Origin: Nitrosomonadales bacterium
GTDB lineage: Bacteria > Pseudomonadota > Gammaproteobacteria > Burkholderiales > Gallionellaceae
Reading direction: 5' to 3'
DNA: 64,000 bases
Assembly (NCBI GenBank): GCA_016235045.1
Contig: JACRME010000013.1
Location: 124,001-188,000 of the forward strand
A model generated the notes under the pieces. It searched no databases. It worked only from the letters and a program-made list of their open reading frames with translations, and was not told the DNA's origin. The translations under genes and the position numbers were made by a program. Of the stretch, positions 35,731 through 46,453 are shown in pieces (position 1 is the first letter of the stretch; each line of letters begins with the position of its first letter).

Positions 35731-36300
35731 TCAGGCTTTGTCGCCCAGCGCCTTGCCGCACTTCCCGCAAAACTTGTCTGTCGCACCGCAGCTCGCGCCG
35801 CATCCGGCACAAAGGCGATCTTGACCCGCAAACTTGCGGCTCGTAAGCAACGCGGTCAGCGAAGCCGACTGGTTCAGCACCGCCATGACCAGCCAACCGG
35901 CGCAGGCCAGGATGCCGAAAATGAAAATCCAGTTGTAGAGGTTGTGCAGCGACGCGTCCATCAAGGACTTGAGCAACAGCAACAGAACCGAGTGTGCCAG
36001 CGCTACGACCACCAGACTCACCGTGGGAAGGATCAGGTGCTGCAGGAACGACCATTTCCCGGAATGCTGCTGCAACGCCATGGTGGCGCGCTGGCCGAGC
36101 ACCCAGAATGCAACCAGTGCCGCGCCATACCCCAGGAACTGCACGATGTGCGAAGCACTGAGCTTGCCGATTGAGGTCTTGGCAAACAAATCCATATTCC
36201 CGATGACAGTCGCCAGAATGAGCGACAGCAGGATGACAGCCACATAGCGCCCGATCCAGTCCAAACCGGCCAATTTCTGATTGTTCTGTTCCATTCCCAA
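35731..36300 (-). CDS. Membrane protein with C-terminal zinc ribbon (unknown function)
   Basis: 189 residues with about four predicted transmembrane helices (roughly 17-36, 50-70, 88-112 and 122-145) and a short cytoplasmic tail. The tail holds Cys164, Cys167, Cys171, Cys178 and Cys181 in a LCAGCGASCGATDKFCGKCG pattern, i.e. a zinc-ribbon knuckle pair. The N terminus has Met1 and Met3 as alternative starts. I do not recognise a named family. It lies 4 bp after dapB on the same strand and may be the last gene of bamE-dapB. Confidence 0.75.
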   Translation of the reverse strand: MGMEQNNQKLAGLDWIGRYVAVILLSLILATVIGNMDLFAKTSIGKLSASHIVQFLGYGAALVAFWVLGQRATMALQQHSGKWSFLQHLILPTVSLVVVALAHSVLLLLLKSLMDASLHNLYNWIFIFGILACAGWLVMAVLNQSASLTALLTSRKFAGQDRLCAGCGASCGATDKFCGKCGKALGDKA

Positions 36301-36304
36301 ACCC

Positions 36305-37448
<1,144 letters not shown>

Positions 37449-37485
37449 TTGGATTAGATTTTCACAAAACAGACAGCATGATACC

Positions 37486-39147
37486 TCAAGCCGCGCTCCC
37501 CAACATTTCCGCGGCATGTTTGCGCGTGGTCTCGGTGATCTTCGCCCCGCCCAGCATGCGCGCAATCTCCTCGATGCGCGCGGTTTCGCCCAATACACTG
37601 ATGCTGCTCAGGGTCTTGCCCGCATGCGCGGCCTTGCTCACCTGCCACTGCGCATCGGCCTGCGCGGCGACCTGCGGCAGGTGGGTGACGCACATCACCT
37701 GGTGGCGCCTGCCCAGTTGCTTGAGCAGCGAGCCCACGATTTCGGCCACGCGCCCGCCGATGCCGCTGTCCACTTCGTCGAAGATCAGCGTCGGCACGGC
37801 GGCGGCGCGGCTGGCGGCGACCTGGATGGCCAGGCTGATGCGCGACAACTCGCCGCCGGAGGCAACCTTGACCAGGCTGCGCAGCGGCGATCCCTGGTTG
37901 GCCGCGACCTGGAACTCCACGAGTTCCAGCCCGTGCTCGTTGCCTTCGTTCAACGGCAACAGGGCGATGGAGAACTGCCCGCCCTGCATCGCCAGCGTCT
38001 GCATGGCAGCGGTGATTTCCGCGGACATGGCCTCCGCCGCCGTGATGCGCGCCTCGCTCAAGTTTCTTGCCGCATCCAGATAGGCCCCGCGCGCGGCTTC
38101 ATCCTGCTTGGCCAGTTCCGCCAGGTCGGCGCTGCCGCCCAGTTCGTCCAGCCGCGCGACGATGCCCGCCAGCGCTTCCGGCAACTGCTCCGGCGCCACG
38201 CGGTATTTGCGCGCCGCTTCCACCACGTCCGCCATGCGCTGTTCCTGCTGGCGCAAACGTTGCGGGTCGGCATCCAGTTTTTGCTGGTAATGGCGCAGGG
38301 CATACACCGCTTCCTGCAATTCGTTCTGCGCGCTTTCCAGCATGTTCAGCGTGCCTTGCAGTTCGGCATCGAACTCCAGTCCGCTGCGCAGACGCGCGGT
38401 CAGCGCATTGAGTTGCGCGAGACAGGCTGTGTCCGCCTCGCTCAGCACTTCCACCCCGAACTGCGCCGTCTCCAGCAGGCTGGCGGCGTGCGACAGGCGC
38501 GCATGGTCGGCTTGCAGCGCCTCCCATTCGGCGACGGCAAAATTCAGCGTCTCCAGCTCGCGGCGCTGGAACGACAGCAGTTCGCGTTCGGCGGCCACCG
38601 CTTCGGCGTTCTGTTCCAGTTGCAGGCGGCGGCGGTGCAGTGTCTGCCATGCTTTGAAAGCTGCCGCAACCTCTTCCGCCAGTTTGCCCAGTCCCGCATG
38701 GCTGTCCAGCAGGTCGCGCTGGGAGTCGGCGCGCAGCAGGGACTGGTGCGCATGCTGACCATGGATGTCGATCAGGCGTTCGCCCGCTTCGCGCAGTTGC
38801 TGCAACGTGGCGCTGCGGCCGTTGATGAAGCCGCGAGAACGCCCGGCAGCATCCAGCGTGCGGCGCAACAGGCATGCGCCCTCGTCGCCTTCAAGCTCCT
38901 GTTCGCGCAACCACGCCTGCAGTTGCGGCATGCCGGAAATATCGAACTCGGCAGCGATGTCGGCTTTCTCGCAACCGGCGCGCACCATGCCCGCATCGCC
39001 GCGCTCTCCGAGCGCCAGCGATAAAGCGTCTATCAGTATGGATTTGCCCGCGCCGGTCTCGCCGGTCAGCGCGGTGAAGCCGGGGGAGAAGTCGAGTTCA
39101 AGGGTGTCGACGATGACGAAGTCGCGGATGATGAGATTCTTTAGCAT
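37486..39147 (-). CDS. recN: DNA repair protein RecN
   Basis: RecN, 553 residues, is an SMC-like ATPase for double-strand break repair. Walker A is TALTGETGAGKSILIDAL near the N terminus, long coiled-coil arms fill the middle (residues about 150-360), the signature motif is KVASGGELSRISLAIQV, and Walker B is VPTLIFDEVDSGIGG. Its ATG start is adjacent to the nadK stop (1 bp), the conserved nadK-recN arrangement. Confidence 0.97.
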   Translation of the reverse strand: MLKNLIIRDFVIVDTLELDFSPGFTALTGETGAGKSILIDALSLALGERGDAGMVRAGCEKADIAAEFDISGMPQLQAWLREQELEGDEGACLLRRTLDAAGRSRGFINGRSATLQQLREAGERLIDIHGQHAHQSLLRADSQRDLLDSHAGLGKLAEEVAAAFKAWQTLHRRRLQLEQNAEAVAAERELLSFQRRELETLNFAVAEWEALQADHARLSHAASLLETAQFGVEVLSEADTACLAQLNALTARLRSGLEFDAELQGTLNMLESAQNELQEAVYALRHYQQKLDADPQRLRQQEQRMADVVEAARKYRVAPEQLPEALAGIVARLDELGGSADLAELAKQDEAARGAYLDAARNLSEARITAAEAMSAEITAAMQTLAMQGGQFSIALLPLNEGNEHGLELVEFQVAANQGSPLRSLVKVASGGELSRISLAIQVAASRAAAVPTLIFDEVDSGIGGRVAEIVGSLLKQLGRRHQVMCVTHLPQVAAQADAQWQVSKAAHAGKTLSSISVLGETARIEEIARMLGGAKITETTRKHAAEMLGSAA

Positions 39148-40020
39148 TTATAACGTCTGGTTCCAGAGCAATTTTTCGCGCAGCGTGTGGTAATAGCTAT
39201 GGCCTTTGGGATGCAACAGGCAAACCGGCTTGGAATACCGGCTGACCAGCACCTTATCGTCGCCATGCAGATCGAAATGGGTGTGCCCGTCGAAACGGAC
39301 TCGCGCCTCATCCGAGCGGTGCATCAATATCTCCAGTTTCGACTCGCTCTTCAGCACGATGGGGCGGTTGCTCAGGGTGTGCGGCGCAACGGGCACCAGC
39401 GCGATGGCTTCGAGCGCAGGATGCAGGATGGGACCGCCCGCGGACAGCGCATAAGCCGTGGAACCCGTCGGCGTGGATACGATCAGGCCGTCGGCACGCT
39501 GGTTATACAGGTACTCGTCGTCGATGCGCACCTCGAATTCGAGCATGCTGCTGTTGTTGCCGCGATGGATGACCACATCGTTGAACGCAAGCGAATCGAA
39601 AACATGCTTTTCGCCGCGCGATATCGACGCGCTCAACAGCATGCGCTTCTCGGTCACATAGTCGCCGCGCAGCATGCCGGATATGGTGCGCTGCATCGTA
39701 TCGATGGAGATGTCGGTCAGGAAACCCAGACGCCCCTGATTGACGCCGACCAGCGGGATGTCGAAGGGGGCCAGCATGCGCGCCACGTTGAGCAGGGTTC
39801 CGTCCCCTCCCAGCACGACGGCAAGCTCGACGTTGTTGACCATCCGATCCAGTTCCAGCACGGTATAGGGATGCTTCGAAAGGTGGTTGGCGGTCACGCT
39901 GTCCACCACCACATTCAGCCCCAGGTTTGCCAGGAAATCGGCCAGCTTGAGCAAAGGCTCGGCGATCTCCGGCGAATTGTATTTGCCGATCAATGCGATA
40001 GTCTGGAAGGGAGATTTCAT
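39148..40020 (-). CDS. nadK: NAD kinase
   Basis: NadK, 290 residues, phosphorylates NAD to NADP. The GGDG motif is in LAVVLGGDGTLLNVARML, the NE/D motif is represented by the FNDVVIHRGNNSSM block, and the conserved C-terminal glycine-rich block is SGGPILHPALEAIALVPVAP with TPTGSTAYALSAGG just before it. It is divergent from hrcA (50 bp apart), the standard hrcA/nadK/recN neighbourhood of proteobacteria. Confidence 0.98.
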   Translation of the reverse strand: MKSPFQTIALIGKYNSPEIAEPLLKLADFLANLGLNVVVDSVTANHLSKHPYTVLELDRMVNNVELAVVLGGDGTLLNVARMLAPFDIPLVGVNQGRLGFLTDISIDTMQRTISGMLRGDYVTEKRMLLSASISRGEKHVFDSLAFNDVVIHRGNNSSMLEFEVRIDDEYLYNQRADGLIVSTPTGSTAYALSAGGPILHPALEAIALVPVAPHTLSNRPIVLKSESKLEILMHRSDEARVRFDGHTHFDLHGDDKVLVSRYSKPVCLLHPKGHSYYHTLREKLLWNQTL

Positions 40021-40070
40021 AGCGTGGGATTAAACCATAGGCGCGATTCAATGACAAAGCGAATGGTAGA

Positions 40071-41105
40071 ATGAAAATCATGCTGAACGATCGCGCACAA
40101 ATCCTGCTCAAGACCCTGGTGGAACGCTATATCAGCGACGGCCAGCCCGTGGGTTCGCGCGCCCTGCAGCAGTTTTCCGGCCTGGAAGTCAGCCCCGCCA
40201 CCATTCGCAATGTGATGGCCGACCTGGAAGCGATGGGACTGGTCGTCAGCCCGCATACCTCTGCCGGGCGCGTGCCCACCGCCCTGGGTTACCGGCTGTT
40301 CATCGACACCCTGATGGTGGTGCAACCGCTGTCCGAGGCGCGCGTGCAGCAACTGGAAAGCCAACTGCAGCCGAGCAGCCCGACGCGGTTGCTGACGCAG
40401 GCGTCGAACGTACTGTCCGAACTCACCCAATTCGCCGGAGTGGTGGCCACGCCCAAACGCGCCAGCATCACCGTGCGCCAGATCGAATTCCTGCGCCTGT
40501 CCGAAAAGCGCGTGCTGCTCATCATCGTGATGCCGGATGGCGAAGTGGAGAACCGCGTGCTGGTGACGCACAAGGATTACACCCAGCCGCAGCTCACCGA
40601 GGCAGGCAACTTCCTGAGCCAGCATTACGCCAACCTCGCTTTCGGCGACATCCACCAGCGCGTGCAGAACGAACTGCGCCAGTTGCAGCACGACATGACC
40701 GCCCTCATGAGCGCGGCGATGGCCGTCAGCGATGAGGCGATCGCGCGCAAGAGCGAGGATTACGTGATCAGCGGTGAGCGCAACCTGATCAACATCAACG
40801 ATGTCGCGGCGAACATGACCCAATTGCGCAACCTGTTCAACGTATTCGAACAGAAGACCGAACTGCTGCAACTGCTGGATGCCAGCCGTCAGGCTCCGGG
40901 CGTGCATATCTTCGTCGGCAACGAATCGGGGCTGGTCGGACTGGATGAGTTCAGCGTGGTGAGCGCGCCGTACACCGCGGACGGGCAGATCGTCGGCACG
41001 CTCGCCGTGGTCGGGCCCAAGCGCATGAACTACGAGCGCGTGGTGCCGATTGTGGACATCACGGCGAAATTGCTGAGCAATGCGCTGTCGCAAAATCTCG
41101 GCTGA
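40071..41105 (+). CDS. hrcA: Heat-inducible transcription repressor HrcA
   Basis: HrcA, about 344 residues, represses groE/dnaK-type heat-shock genes by binding CIRCE. The winged-helix N terminus reads [20 protein letters not shown], then [20 protein letters not shown], followed by [24 protein letters not shown]. The first ATG (40071) and a second at 40080 (MLNDRAQ) are both plausible; the second is more family-like. No CIRCE element was seen in this window. The divergent nadK lies 50 bp away and hemH follows after 5 bp. Confidence 0.97.
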   Translation: MKIMLNDRAQILLKTLVERYISDGQPVGSRALQQFSGLEVSPATIRNVMADLEAMGLVVSPHTSAGRVPTALGYRLFIDTLMVVQPLSEARVQQLESQLQPSSPTRLLTQASNVLSELTQFAGVVATPKRASITVRQIEFLRLSEKRVLLIIVMPDGEVENRVLVTHKDYTQPQLTEAGNFLSQHYANLAFGDIHQRVQNELRQLQHDMTALMSAAMAVSDEAIARKSEDYVISGERNLININDVAANMTQLRNLFNVFEQKTELLQLLDASRQAPGVHIFVGNESGLVGLDEFSVVSAPYTADGQIVGTLAVVGPKRMNYERVVPIVDITAKLLSNALSQNLG

Positions 41106-41110
41106 CAAGC

Positions 41111-42199
41111 ATGCCCTATCAACCCGAACCCACCCACATCCACGGCACCCCGCAAAAGACCGGCATTCTGCTGGTCAATCTCGGCACGCCCGATGCGCCC
41201 ACGCCAAAGGCGGTGCGTACCTACCTGAAGGAGTTCCTCAGCGACCCGCGCGTGGTGGAAATACCGCGCGCCTTATGGTGGCCGATATTGCACGGCATCA
41301 TCCTGAATACGCGCCCCAAAAAATCGGCTGCCAAGTATTCCGGCATCTGGCTGAAGGAAGGCTCGCCGTTGCGCGTCTTCACCGAAAAACAGGCCGTAAT
41401 GCTGCAGGGCTATCTCGGCCAGCGCACCAAGGCGCCGCTGGTGGTCGAATTCGCCATGCGTTACGGCCATCCGGCCATACCCGCTGTACTTCACAAGCTG
41501 AAACAGCAGAACTGCCAGCGCATCCTGGTCGTACCGATGTATCCGCAATACGCCGCAAGCACCACCGCCACGGCCAACGACATCGTGTTCGGTACGCTGC
41601 AGCAGATGCGCAACATGCCCGCCCTGCGCACCATCAGGAACTTTCACGACCGCCCCGGCTACATCAAGGCGCTGGCTGGCAATATCAACGATTACTGGAT
41701 GAAGCACGGCAGGCCGGAAAAACTGCTGATGAGCTTTCACGGCCTGCCGCAATTCTCGCTGGACAAAGGCGACCCTTACCACTGCGAATGCCACAAGACC
41801 GGCCGGCTGCTGGCGCAGGAACTGGGCCTGCGAGCCGAACAATACGCCGTCAGTTTCCAGTCGCGCTTCGGCAGGGCCAAATGGCTGCAGCCTTACACCG
41901 CCAGCACGCTCAAGGAATGGGGCAAACACAAAATCAAGCGCGTGGATGTGGTCTGCCCCGGTTTTGTGGCCGATTGCCTGGAAACGCTGGAAGAAATCGC
42001 GATGGAATGCAGGGATGACTTCCAGCATGCGGGCGGCGGTGAATACAACTACATCCCCTGCCTCAACGACCGCAACGACTGGATACACGCGCTGACCGAC
42101 CTGGTGCTGGACAATCTGCAGGGCTGGCTGGTCGAACCGGATGCGGCCGAACTGGAACAGGGCAGGCTGCGCGCATTGGCGCTGGGGGCAAAAGAATAA
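41111..42199 (+). CDS. hemH: Ferrochelatase
   Basis: HemH, 362 residues, inserts Fe(II) into protoporphyrin IX as the last step of haem synthesis. Motifs include [20 protein letters not shown] near the N terminus, [20 protein letters not shown], the catalytic His in [20 protein letters not shown], and the Glu-rich [18 protein letters not shown] with the metal-binding Glu residues. It is co-oriented with hrcA, 5 bp downstream, a common betaproteobacterial pair. Confidence 0.98.
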   Translation: MPYQPEPTHIHGTPQKTGILLVNLGTPDAPTPKAVRTYLKEFLSDPRVVEIPRALWWPILHGIILNTRPKKSAAKYSGIWLKEGSPLRVFTEKQAVMLQGYLGQRTKAPLVVEFAMRYGHPAIPAVLHKLKQQNCQRILVVPMYPQYAASTTATANDIVFGTLQQMRNMPALRTIRNFHDRPGYIKALAGNINDYWMKHGRPEKLLMSFHGLPQFSLDKGDPYHCECHKTGRLLAQELGLRAEQYAVSFQSRFGRAKWLQPYTASTLKEWGKHKIKRVDVVCPGFVADCLETLEEIAMECRDDFQHAGGGEYNYIPCLNDRNDWIHALTDLVLDNLQGWLVEPDAAELEQGRLRALALGAKE

Positions 42200-42234
42200 A
42201 AATCGCCGGTGATCATCCAGGCAGCAGGGCCGGC

Positions 42235-43929
42235 TCAGGCAAAAAACTTGTAGTTATTCCTTCCGCTTTCCTTGGCCAGATACATGGCATCGTCGGCGTG
42301 CTTGATCAGCATGTCGTCGTCCGTGGCATCGTCGGGACAGACGCTGATGCCGATACTGAACGTGATGACCAGTTCCTTGTCGCCGATCTGATGCGGCTCC
42401 GACATCGCCCCGACGATCTTTTGCGCAATCATTTCGGCATCCTCCGCCCCCCCCACCTCGGGCAGCAAGATCATGAACTCGTCGCCGCCCTGCCGGCAAA
42501 TCGTGTCGGTTTCGCGCACGCAGGATTTCAGGCGATGAGCCACCGATTGCAACAGCATATCCCCGGCCAGGTGCCCCATGGTGTCGTTTACCGATTTGAA
42601 CTTGTCCAGATCGAGGAACAGCAATGCCGTTTTCGTCTTGTTGCGAGTCCCGGCCACCAGCGTATGTTTCAGGCGATCTGAAAACAGCGTCCGATTCGGC
42701 AAGTGCGTCAGCGAATCGTAGTGCGCCAGGTGCTCGATATGCGCCTCGGCTTCCTTGCGCCTGGTGATGTCGGAAAACACCGCAATGTAATTGATAATCT
42801 CGTTGTGGGCATTCTTCACCGTGCCGATGGACAGCCATTCGGGATAAACCTCGCCGTTCTTGCGCCGGTTCCATATCTCCCCCTGCCACAAGCCGGTGTC
42901 GTTGATGGATTGCCACATCGCCTCATAGAACCTGGCTTCATGCCGCCCCGAAGCCAGAATATTCGGGTTCATGCCGATCACCTCATCCTCGGCATAACCG
43001 GTGATCCTGTAGCACGCCGAATTGACCGCAATGATCCTGCGCTGCGCATCGGTGATCAGGATGGCTTCGCCGCTGTTGTCGAACATCTTGACGAACAATT
43101 GCAGGCGTTCGTTGGCGCGCTCCAACTTTTCGACGAGCAGATTGAAATTCTGCGCCATCTCCCCGATGTCCGGGTTGTTGGTGTCGACATCGGCGCGCCG
43201 CGAGAAATCCATGTCGTGCTGGATTTCCGCCATCGCATGCTGGAGTTTCTTGATGGGCCGGGTGATGTTGCGCACGATGACGAAGCGCACGAACAGGGAA
43301 ATGATGACCAGCAACAGAAGTTGCATGACGATGTGGCCAATCCACAGCCAGTCTTCGATATCGGCAAGCTGCACCAATTCTTCGGACAGGTCGATCGTCA
43401 CGCTGGCCGCCCCGTTGACGCTGCCGGCCCGGGTGATATGGCACAGCAGGCAGTTGGTGCCGCGAAAATCCTGCTTGGCGATAAAAGGCACCACCACGCG
43501 CAAGGCGGGACGCCCATTCTCGCCGGCAACCTCGCGGAACAGCGTCTTGCCGGTACTCAGGACTTCCCTGTCCATCTCGTCGACCGGCGCCTCTTCCGGC
43601 AAACCGGGGCCGAACTGCTCGACCACCCCGCGCCCGCGCACAATGCGCAACTCGAGCACGCCGCGCGATTGCGACATCTTGCTCAGCAGCAGTTTGCGGT
43701 TTTCGGGATCGGATATCTGGCCGGTAAGCATCAGCATGTTCATGCCGTTGATGAGGCCGTTGGCAGTCTCCTCGGCACGCACTTCGGCGGCGCGCTCGAC
43801 CTGGATTTCGAACCGCCCGAGCACCCACTCCATCAACACGAAAAACAGGATGATCAGCGCACCCTGAATCAGGATGTGCAGTTTCTCCTGCACACCCGTC
43901 GCGCGCCATCCCTTGATCAAGGCGTTCAT
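42235..43929 (-). CDS. Membrane diguanylate cyclase with periplasmic CxxCH sensor, HAMP and PAS
   Basis: 564 residues. Helix 1 (about 18-37) and helix 2 (about 195-218) flank a periplasmic domain of about 155 residues that contains a c-type haem motif, C160-L-L-C163-H164, just before VTIDLSEELVQL. HAMP (about 219-275), PAS (about 285-400, with NSACYRITGYAEDEVIGMNP) and GGDEF (about 405-564) follow. The active site GGDEF (481-485) is intact and the inhibitory RxxD (R472-E-T-D475) lies 5 residues upstream, so the protein should synthesise cyclic-di-GMP with product feedback. It is not in an obvious operon. The ligand is unknown; a redox or gas signal is plausible. Confidence 0.92.
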   Translation of the reverse strand: MNALIKGWRATGVQEKLHILIQGALIILFFVLMEWVLGRFEIQVERAAEVRAEETANGLINGMNMLMLTGQISDPENRKLLLSKMSQSRGVLELRIVRGRGVVEQFGPGLPEEAPVDEMDREVLSTGKTLFREVAGENGRPALRVVVPFIAKQDFRGTNCLLCHITRAGSVNGAASVTIDLSEELVQLADIEDWLWIGHIVMQLLLLVIISLFVRFVIVRNITRPIKKLQHAMAEIQHDMDFSRRADVDTNNPDIGEMAQNFNLLVEKLERANERLQLFVKMFDNSGEAILITDAQRRIIAVNSACYRITGYAEDEVIGMNPNILASGRHEARFYEAMWQSINDTGLWQGEIWNRRKNGEVYPEWLSIGTVKNAHNEIINYIAVFSDITRRKEAEAHIEHLAHYDSLTHLPNRTLFSDRLKHTLVAGTRNKTKTALLFLDLDKFKSVNDTMGHLAGDMLLQSVAHRLKSCVRETDTICRQGGDEFMILLPEVGGAEDAEMIAQKIVGAMSEPHQIGDKELVITFSIGISVCPDDATDDDMLIKHADDAMYLAKESGRNNYKFFA

Positions 43930-43970
43930 CTATCCTCCACCCGTCTCCTCATCCCCTGTATGCAAACAGC

Positions 43971-44516
43971 TTATAGTTTGATGAAGTGCTCACGGTAATA
44001 TTTCATCTCGGCGATGGACTCGTAAATGTCCGCCAATGCCTCGTGTTTGCCGTGTTTTTTCAGGCCGCTGGCCACTTCCGGCTTCCAGCGCTTTGCCAGT
44101 TCCTTGAGCGTGCTCACGTCCAGATTGCGGTAGTGGAAGTAATCCTCCAGCTTGGGCATCCAGCGGGCGAGAAACCGGCGATCCTGGCAGATGGAGTTGC
44201 CGCACATCGGCGAAGTGCGCGTCGGCACGTACTCCTTGAGGAATTCCAGCATCTGCGCCTCCACCGTCGCATCGTCCAGCGCCGATGCCTTGACCTTGTC
44301 GATCAGCCCGGATTTGCCGTGGGTGGATTTGTTCCAGTTGTCCATGCCGTCGAGCACGCTGTCGGACTGGTGCACCACCAGTACAGGCGCCTCGGCCACG
44401 GTGTTCAGTTCGCCGTCGGTTACGACCAGCGCGATCTCGATGATGCGGTCCGTATCCGGAAAAAGCCCCGTCATCTCCATGTCTATCCAGACGAGGTTGT
44501 TTTGGTTTTGTGCCAT
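43971..44516 (-). CDS. orn: Oligoribonuclease
   Basis: Orn, 181 residues, degrades 2-5 nt RNAs, including the linear pGpG product of cyclic-di-GMP breakdown. DEDDh exonuclease residues are visible: [20 protein letters not shown], the central [16 protein letters not shown], and the C-terminal [20 protein letters not shown]. Family length is about 181. It lies 41 bp upstream of the diguanylate cyclase on the same strand and is divergent from the M48 peptidase gene. Confidence 0.98.
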   Translation of the reverse strand: MAQNQNNLVWIDMEMTGLFPDTDRIIEIALVVTDGELNTVAEAPVLVVHQSDSVLDGMDNWNKSTHGKSGLIDKVKASALDDATVEAQMLEFLKEYVPTRTSPMCGNSICQDRRFLARWMPKLEDYFHYRNLDVSTLKELAKRWKPEVASGLKKHGKHEALADIYESIAEMKYYREHFIKL

Positions 44517-44584
44517 AATCCGCCGCAGTTCTTATTTGAAGTGTCGCGCATTGTCGCACAGCCGCGCCGCCCAATCCATCGACC

Positions 44585-45838
44585 ATGACCCCACAGCTAT
44601 TCTCCGCCCTCTTCGTATCCGCCCTGCTCACGAACGCCGTCGTCAAACTCTGGCTGGCTTACCGGCAGATTCACCATGTCGCCGCGCACCGCGCCGAAGT
44701 GCCCGCCGCGTTCCGCGACAGGATCGACCTCGCCGCCCACCGGAAGGCCGCCGATTACACGCGCGCGCTGGTTCTGTTCGGCACCGTCTCGATCCTGTTC
44801 GACACCGCCCTGCTGCTGGGCTTCACCCTCGGTGGCGGCATCCAGTGGATCGCGGGTCTTTTTGCCGGCATCGACAACATATTACTGCAAGGCGCAGCCG
44901 TCATCGTTGCCGTGCTGATACTGCAATCCCTGCTGGAGATGCCGTTCGACCTGTATCGCACCTTCAACCTCGAAGCGCGCTTCGGCTTCAACAAGATGAC
45001 GCTCGGGCTGTATCTGCTCGATGCCCTGAAAGGTCTGCTGCTCGGCGCCGTGTTCGGCCTGCCGTTATTGTTCGGCGTGCTGTGGCTGATGGAAAAGATG
45101 GGCGACCTGTGGTGGCTATATGTGTGGGGCGTGTGGATGGCGTTCAACCTGCTCATGCTGTTCATCTACCCCAGCTTCATCGCGCCGCTGTTCAACAAGT
45201 TCGAGCCGATGCAGGACGAGGCGCAGAAGACGCGCATCGAAGCGTTGCTGGACAAATGCGGCTTCGCCGCCAGCGGCCTGTTCGTCATGGACGGCAGCAA
45301 GCGCAGCACGCACGGCAACGCCTACTTCACCGGCTTCGGCAAGACCAAACGCATCGTGTTCTTCGACACCCTGCTGCAGCGCCTCACCCCGGGCGAGGTC
45401 GATGCCGTGCTGGCACACGAGCTCGGGCATTTCAAACATCGCCATGTGCTGAAGCGCATCGCGCTGACCTTCGCCGTCAGCCTCGGCTTCCTGTGGCTGC
45501 TGGCGCAACTGCTGCATGCAGACTGGTTCTACCTTGGCCTGGGCGTCACTACCCGGAGCACCGCGCTGGCGCTATTGCTGTTTTTCATGGCGCTGCCGGT
45601 ATTCACTTTCCTGCTGCACCCCCTCGCTTCGGCCTGGTCGCGCAAGCACGAGTTCGAGGCCGATACCTACGCTGCTCAGCACACCGATGCCAAAGACCTT
45701 GCCGGCGCACTGGTCAAACTGTATCAGGACAACGCCAAGACACTGACCCCCGATCCGGTGTACGCTACCTTCTACGAGTCCCACCCGCCCGCGCCGATAC
45801 GCATCGCGCATCTTGAAAAAACAGGAGAACCCAAATGA
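44585..45838 (+). CDS. M48 family metallopeptidase (Ste24/CAAX-protease-like)
   Basis: 417 residues, polytopic, M48A subfamily. The zinc site is H278-E-L-G-H282 in VLAHELGHFKHRHVLKRIA, with the third ligand Glu in the downstream KHEFEADTYAAQHT. The N terminus shows the M48 N-domain, with helices near 1-25, 60-95 and 145-185, and FDLYRTFNLEARFGFNKMT, a Ste24 hallmark. Bacterial homologues are thought to act in membrane protein quality control; the substrate here is unknown. Its TGA overlaps the start of the small cytochrome gene by 4 nt. Confidence 0.93.
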   Translation: MTPQLFSALFVSALLTNAVVKLWLAYRQIHHVAAHRAEVPAAFRDRIDLAAHRKAADYTRALVLFGTVSILFDTALLLGFTLGGGIQWIAGLFAGIDNILLQGAAVIVAVLILQSLLEMPFDLYRTFNLEARFGFNKMTLGLYLLDALKGLLLGAVFGLPLLFGVLWLMEKMGDLWWLYVWGVWMAFNLLMLFIYPSFIAPLFNKFEPMQDEAQKTRIEALLDKCGFAASGLFVMDGSKRSTHGNAYFTGFGKTKRIVFFDTLLQRLTPGEVDAVLAHELGHFKHRHVLKRIALTFAVSLGFLWLLAQLLHADWFYLGLGVTTRSTALALLLFFMALPVFTFLLHPLASAWSRKHEFEADTYAAQHTDAKDLAGALVKLYQDNAKTLTPDPVYATFYESHPPAPIRIAHLEKTGEPK

Positions 45839-46107
45839 AGAAATATCTCTTTCTGCTCGCCCTCGCCGCTGCCGGCGCCGCACACAAAAAGTTATTCGCC
45901 AAATACGATTGCAATAGCTGCCACAAGGGCAAGATGGGCGGCGACGGCAATGCCATCTACACCCGTCCGGATCGCATCGTGACCGGCGCCGACATCCTCA
46001 TCGATCGCATGGAGCAATGCTCCGGCGCCATCGGCAAGCAGCTCACCGAACAGGAAAAGCTGGACCTCGCCGCGTATCTGAACCAGACCTACTACCACTT
46101 CAAGTGA
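45835..46107 (+). CDS. Small monohaem cytochrome c
   Basis: 90 residues with a short hydrophobic leader (KKYLFLLALAAAGAAH) and a single c-type haem site C26-N-S-C29-H30, so it should be exported. A distal ligand Met is suggested by LIDRMEQCSGAIGKQLTEQE, and the C-terminal EKLDLAAYLNQTYYHFK resembles the terminal helix of class I cytochromes c. It is one of four co-oriented genes here, coupled by 4 nt to the M48 peptidase and 7 bp from the pterin dehydratase. Its electron partners are unknown. Confidence 0.88.
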   Translation: MKKYLFLLALAAAGAAHKKLFAKYDCNSCHKGKMGGDGNAIYTRPDRIVTGADILIDRMEQCSGAIGKQLTEQEKLDLAAYLNQTYYHFK

Positions 46108-46114
46108 GGCTGAC

Positions 46115-46453
46115 ATGGCTACCGTCTGCGACCTGAGCAACAAGAACTGCAAACCCTGCGAAGGCGGCGTGCCGCCGCTGACCCAGGACGAAGCGAAAAA
46201 CCTGCTCCAGCAACTCGACGGCTGGACGCTGGGCGACAAACTCCTCGGCAAAACCTTCGAGTTCAAGAATTACTATCAGGTGATGGCCTTCGTCAACGCC
46301 GTGGCCTGGATGACGCACCGCGAAGACCACCATCCCGACATGACGGTCGGCTACAACAAATGCCGCGTGGAGTATTCCACCCATGCCATCGGCGGCCTGT
46401 CCGAAAACGATTTCATCTGCGCCGCGAAGGTGGATGCATTGTTCAAGATTTGA
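46115..46453 (+). CDS. 4a-hydroxytetrahydrobiopterin dehydratase (pterin-4a-carbinolamine dehydratase)
   Basis: 112 residues. The diagnostic motif is THREDHHPDMTVGYNKCRVE, equivalent to the family H-x-x-HHP-[DE] core, with LQQLDGWTLGDKLLGKTFEF upstream. The N-terminal Cys-rich stretch CDLSNKNCKPCEGGVPPLT is normal in bacterial PhhB-like members. No phenylalanine hydroxylase lies nearby, so the enzyme may serve another pterin role, for example alongside molybdopterin metabolism, as discussed for similar stand-alone genes. The stop overlaps the rsgA start. Confidence 0.93.
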   Translation: MATVCDLSNKNCKPCEGGVPPLTQDEAKNLLQQLDGWTLGDKLLGKTFEFKNYYQVMAFVNAVAWMTHREDHHPDMTVGYNKCRVEYSTHAIGGLSENDFICAAKVDALFKI

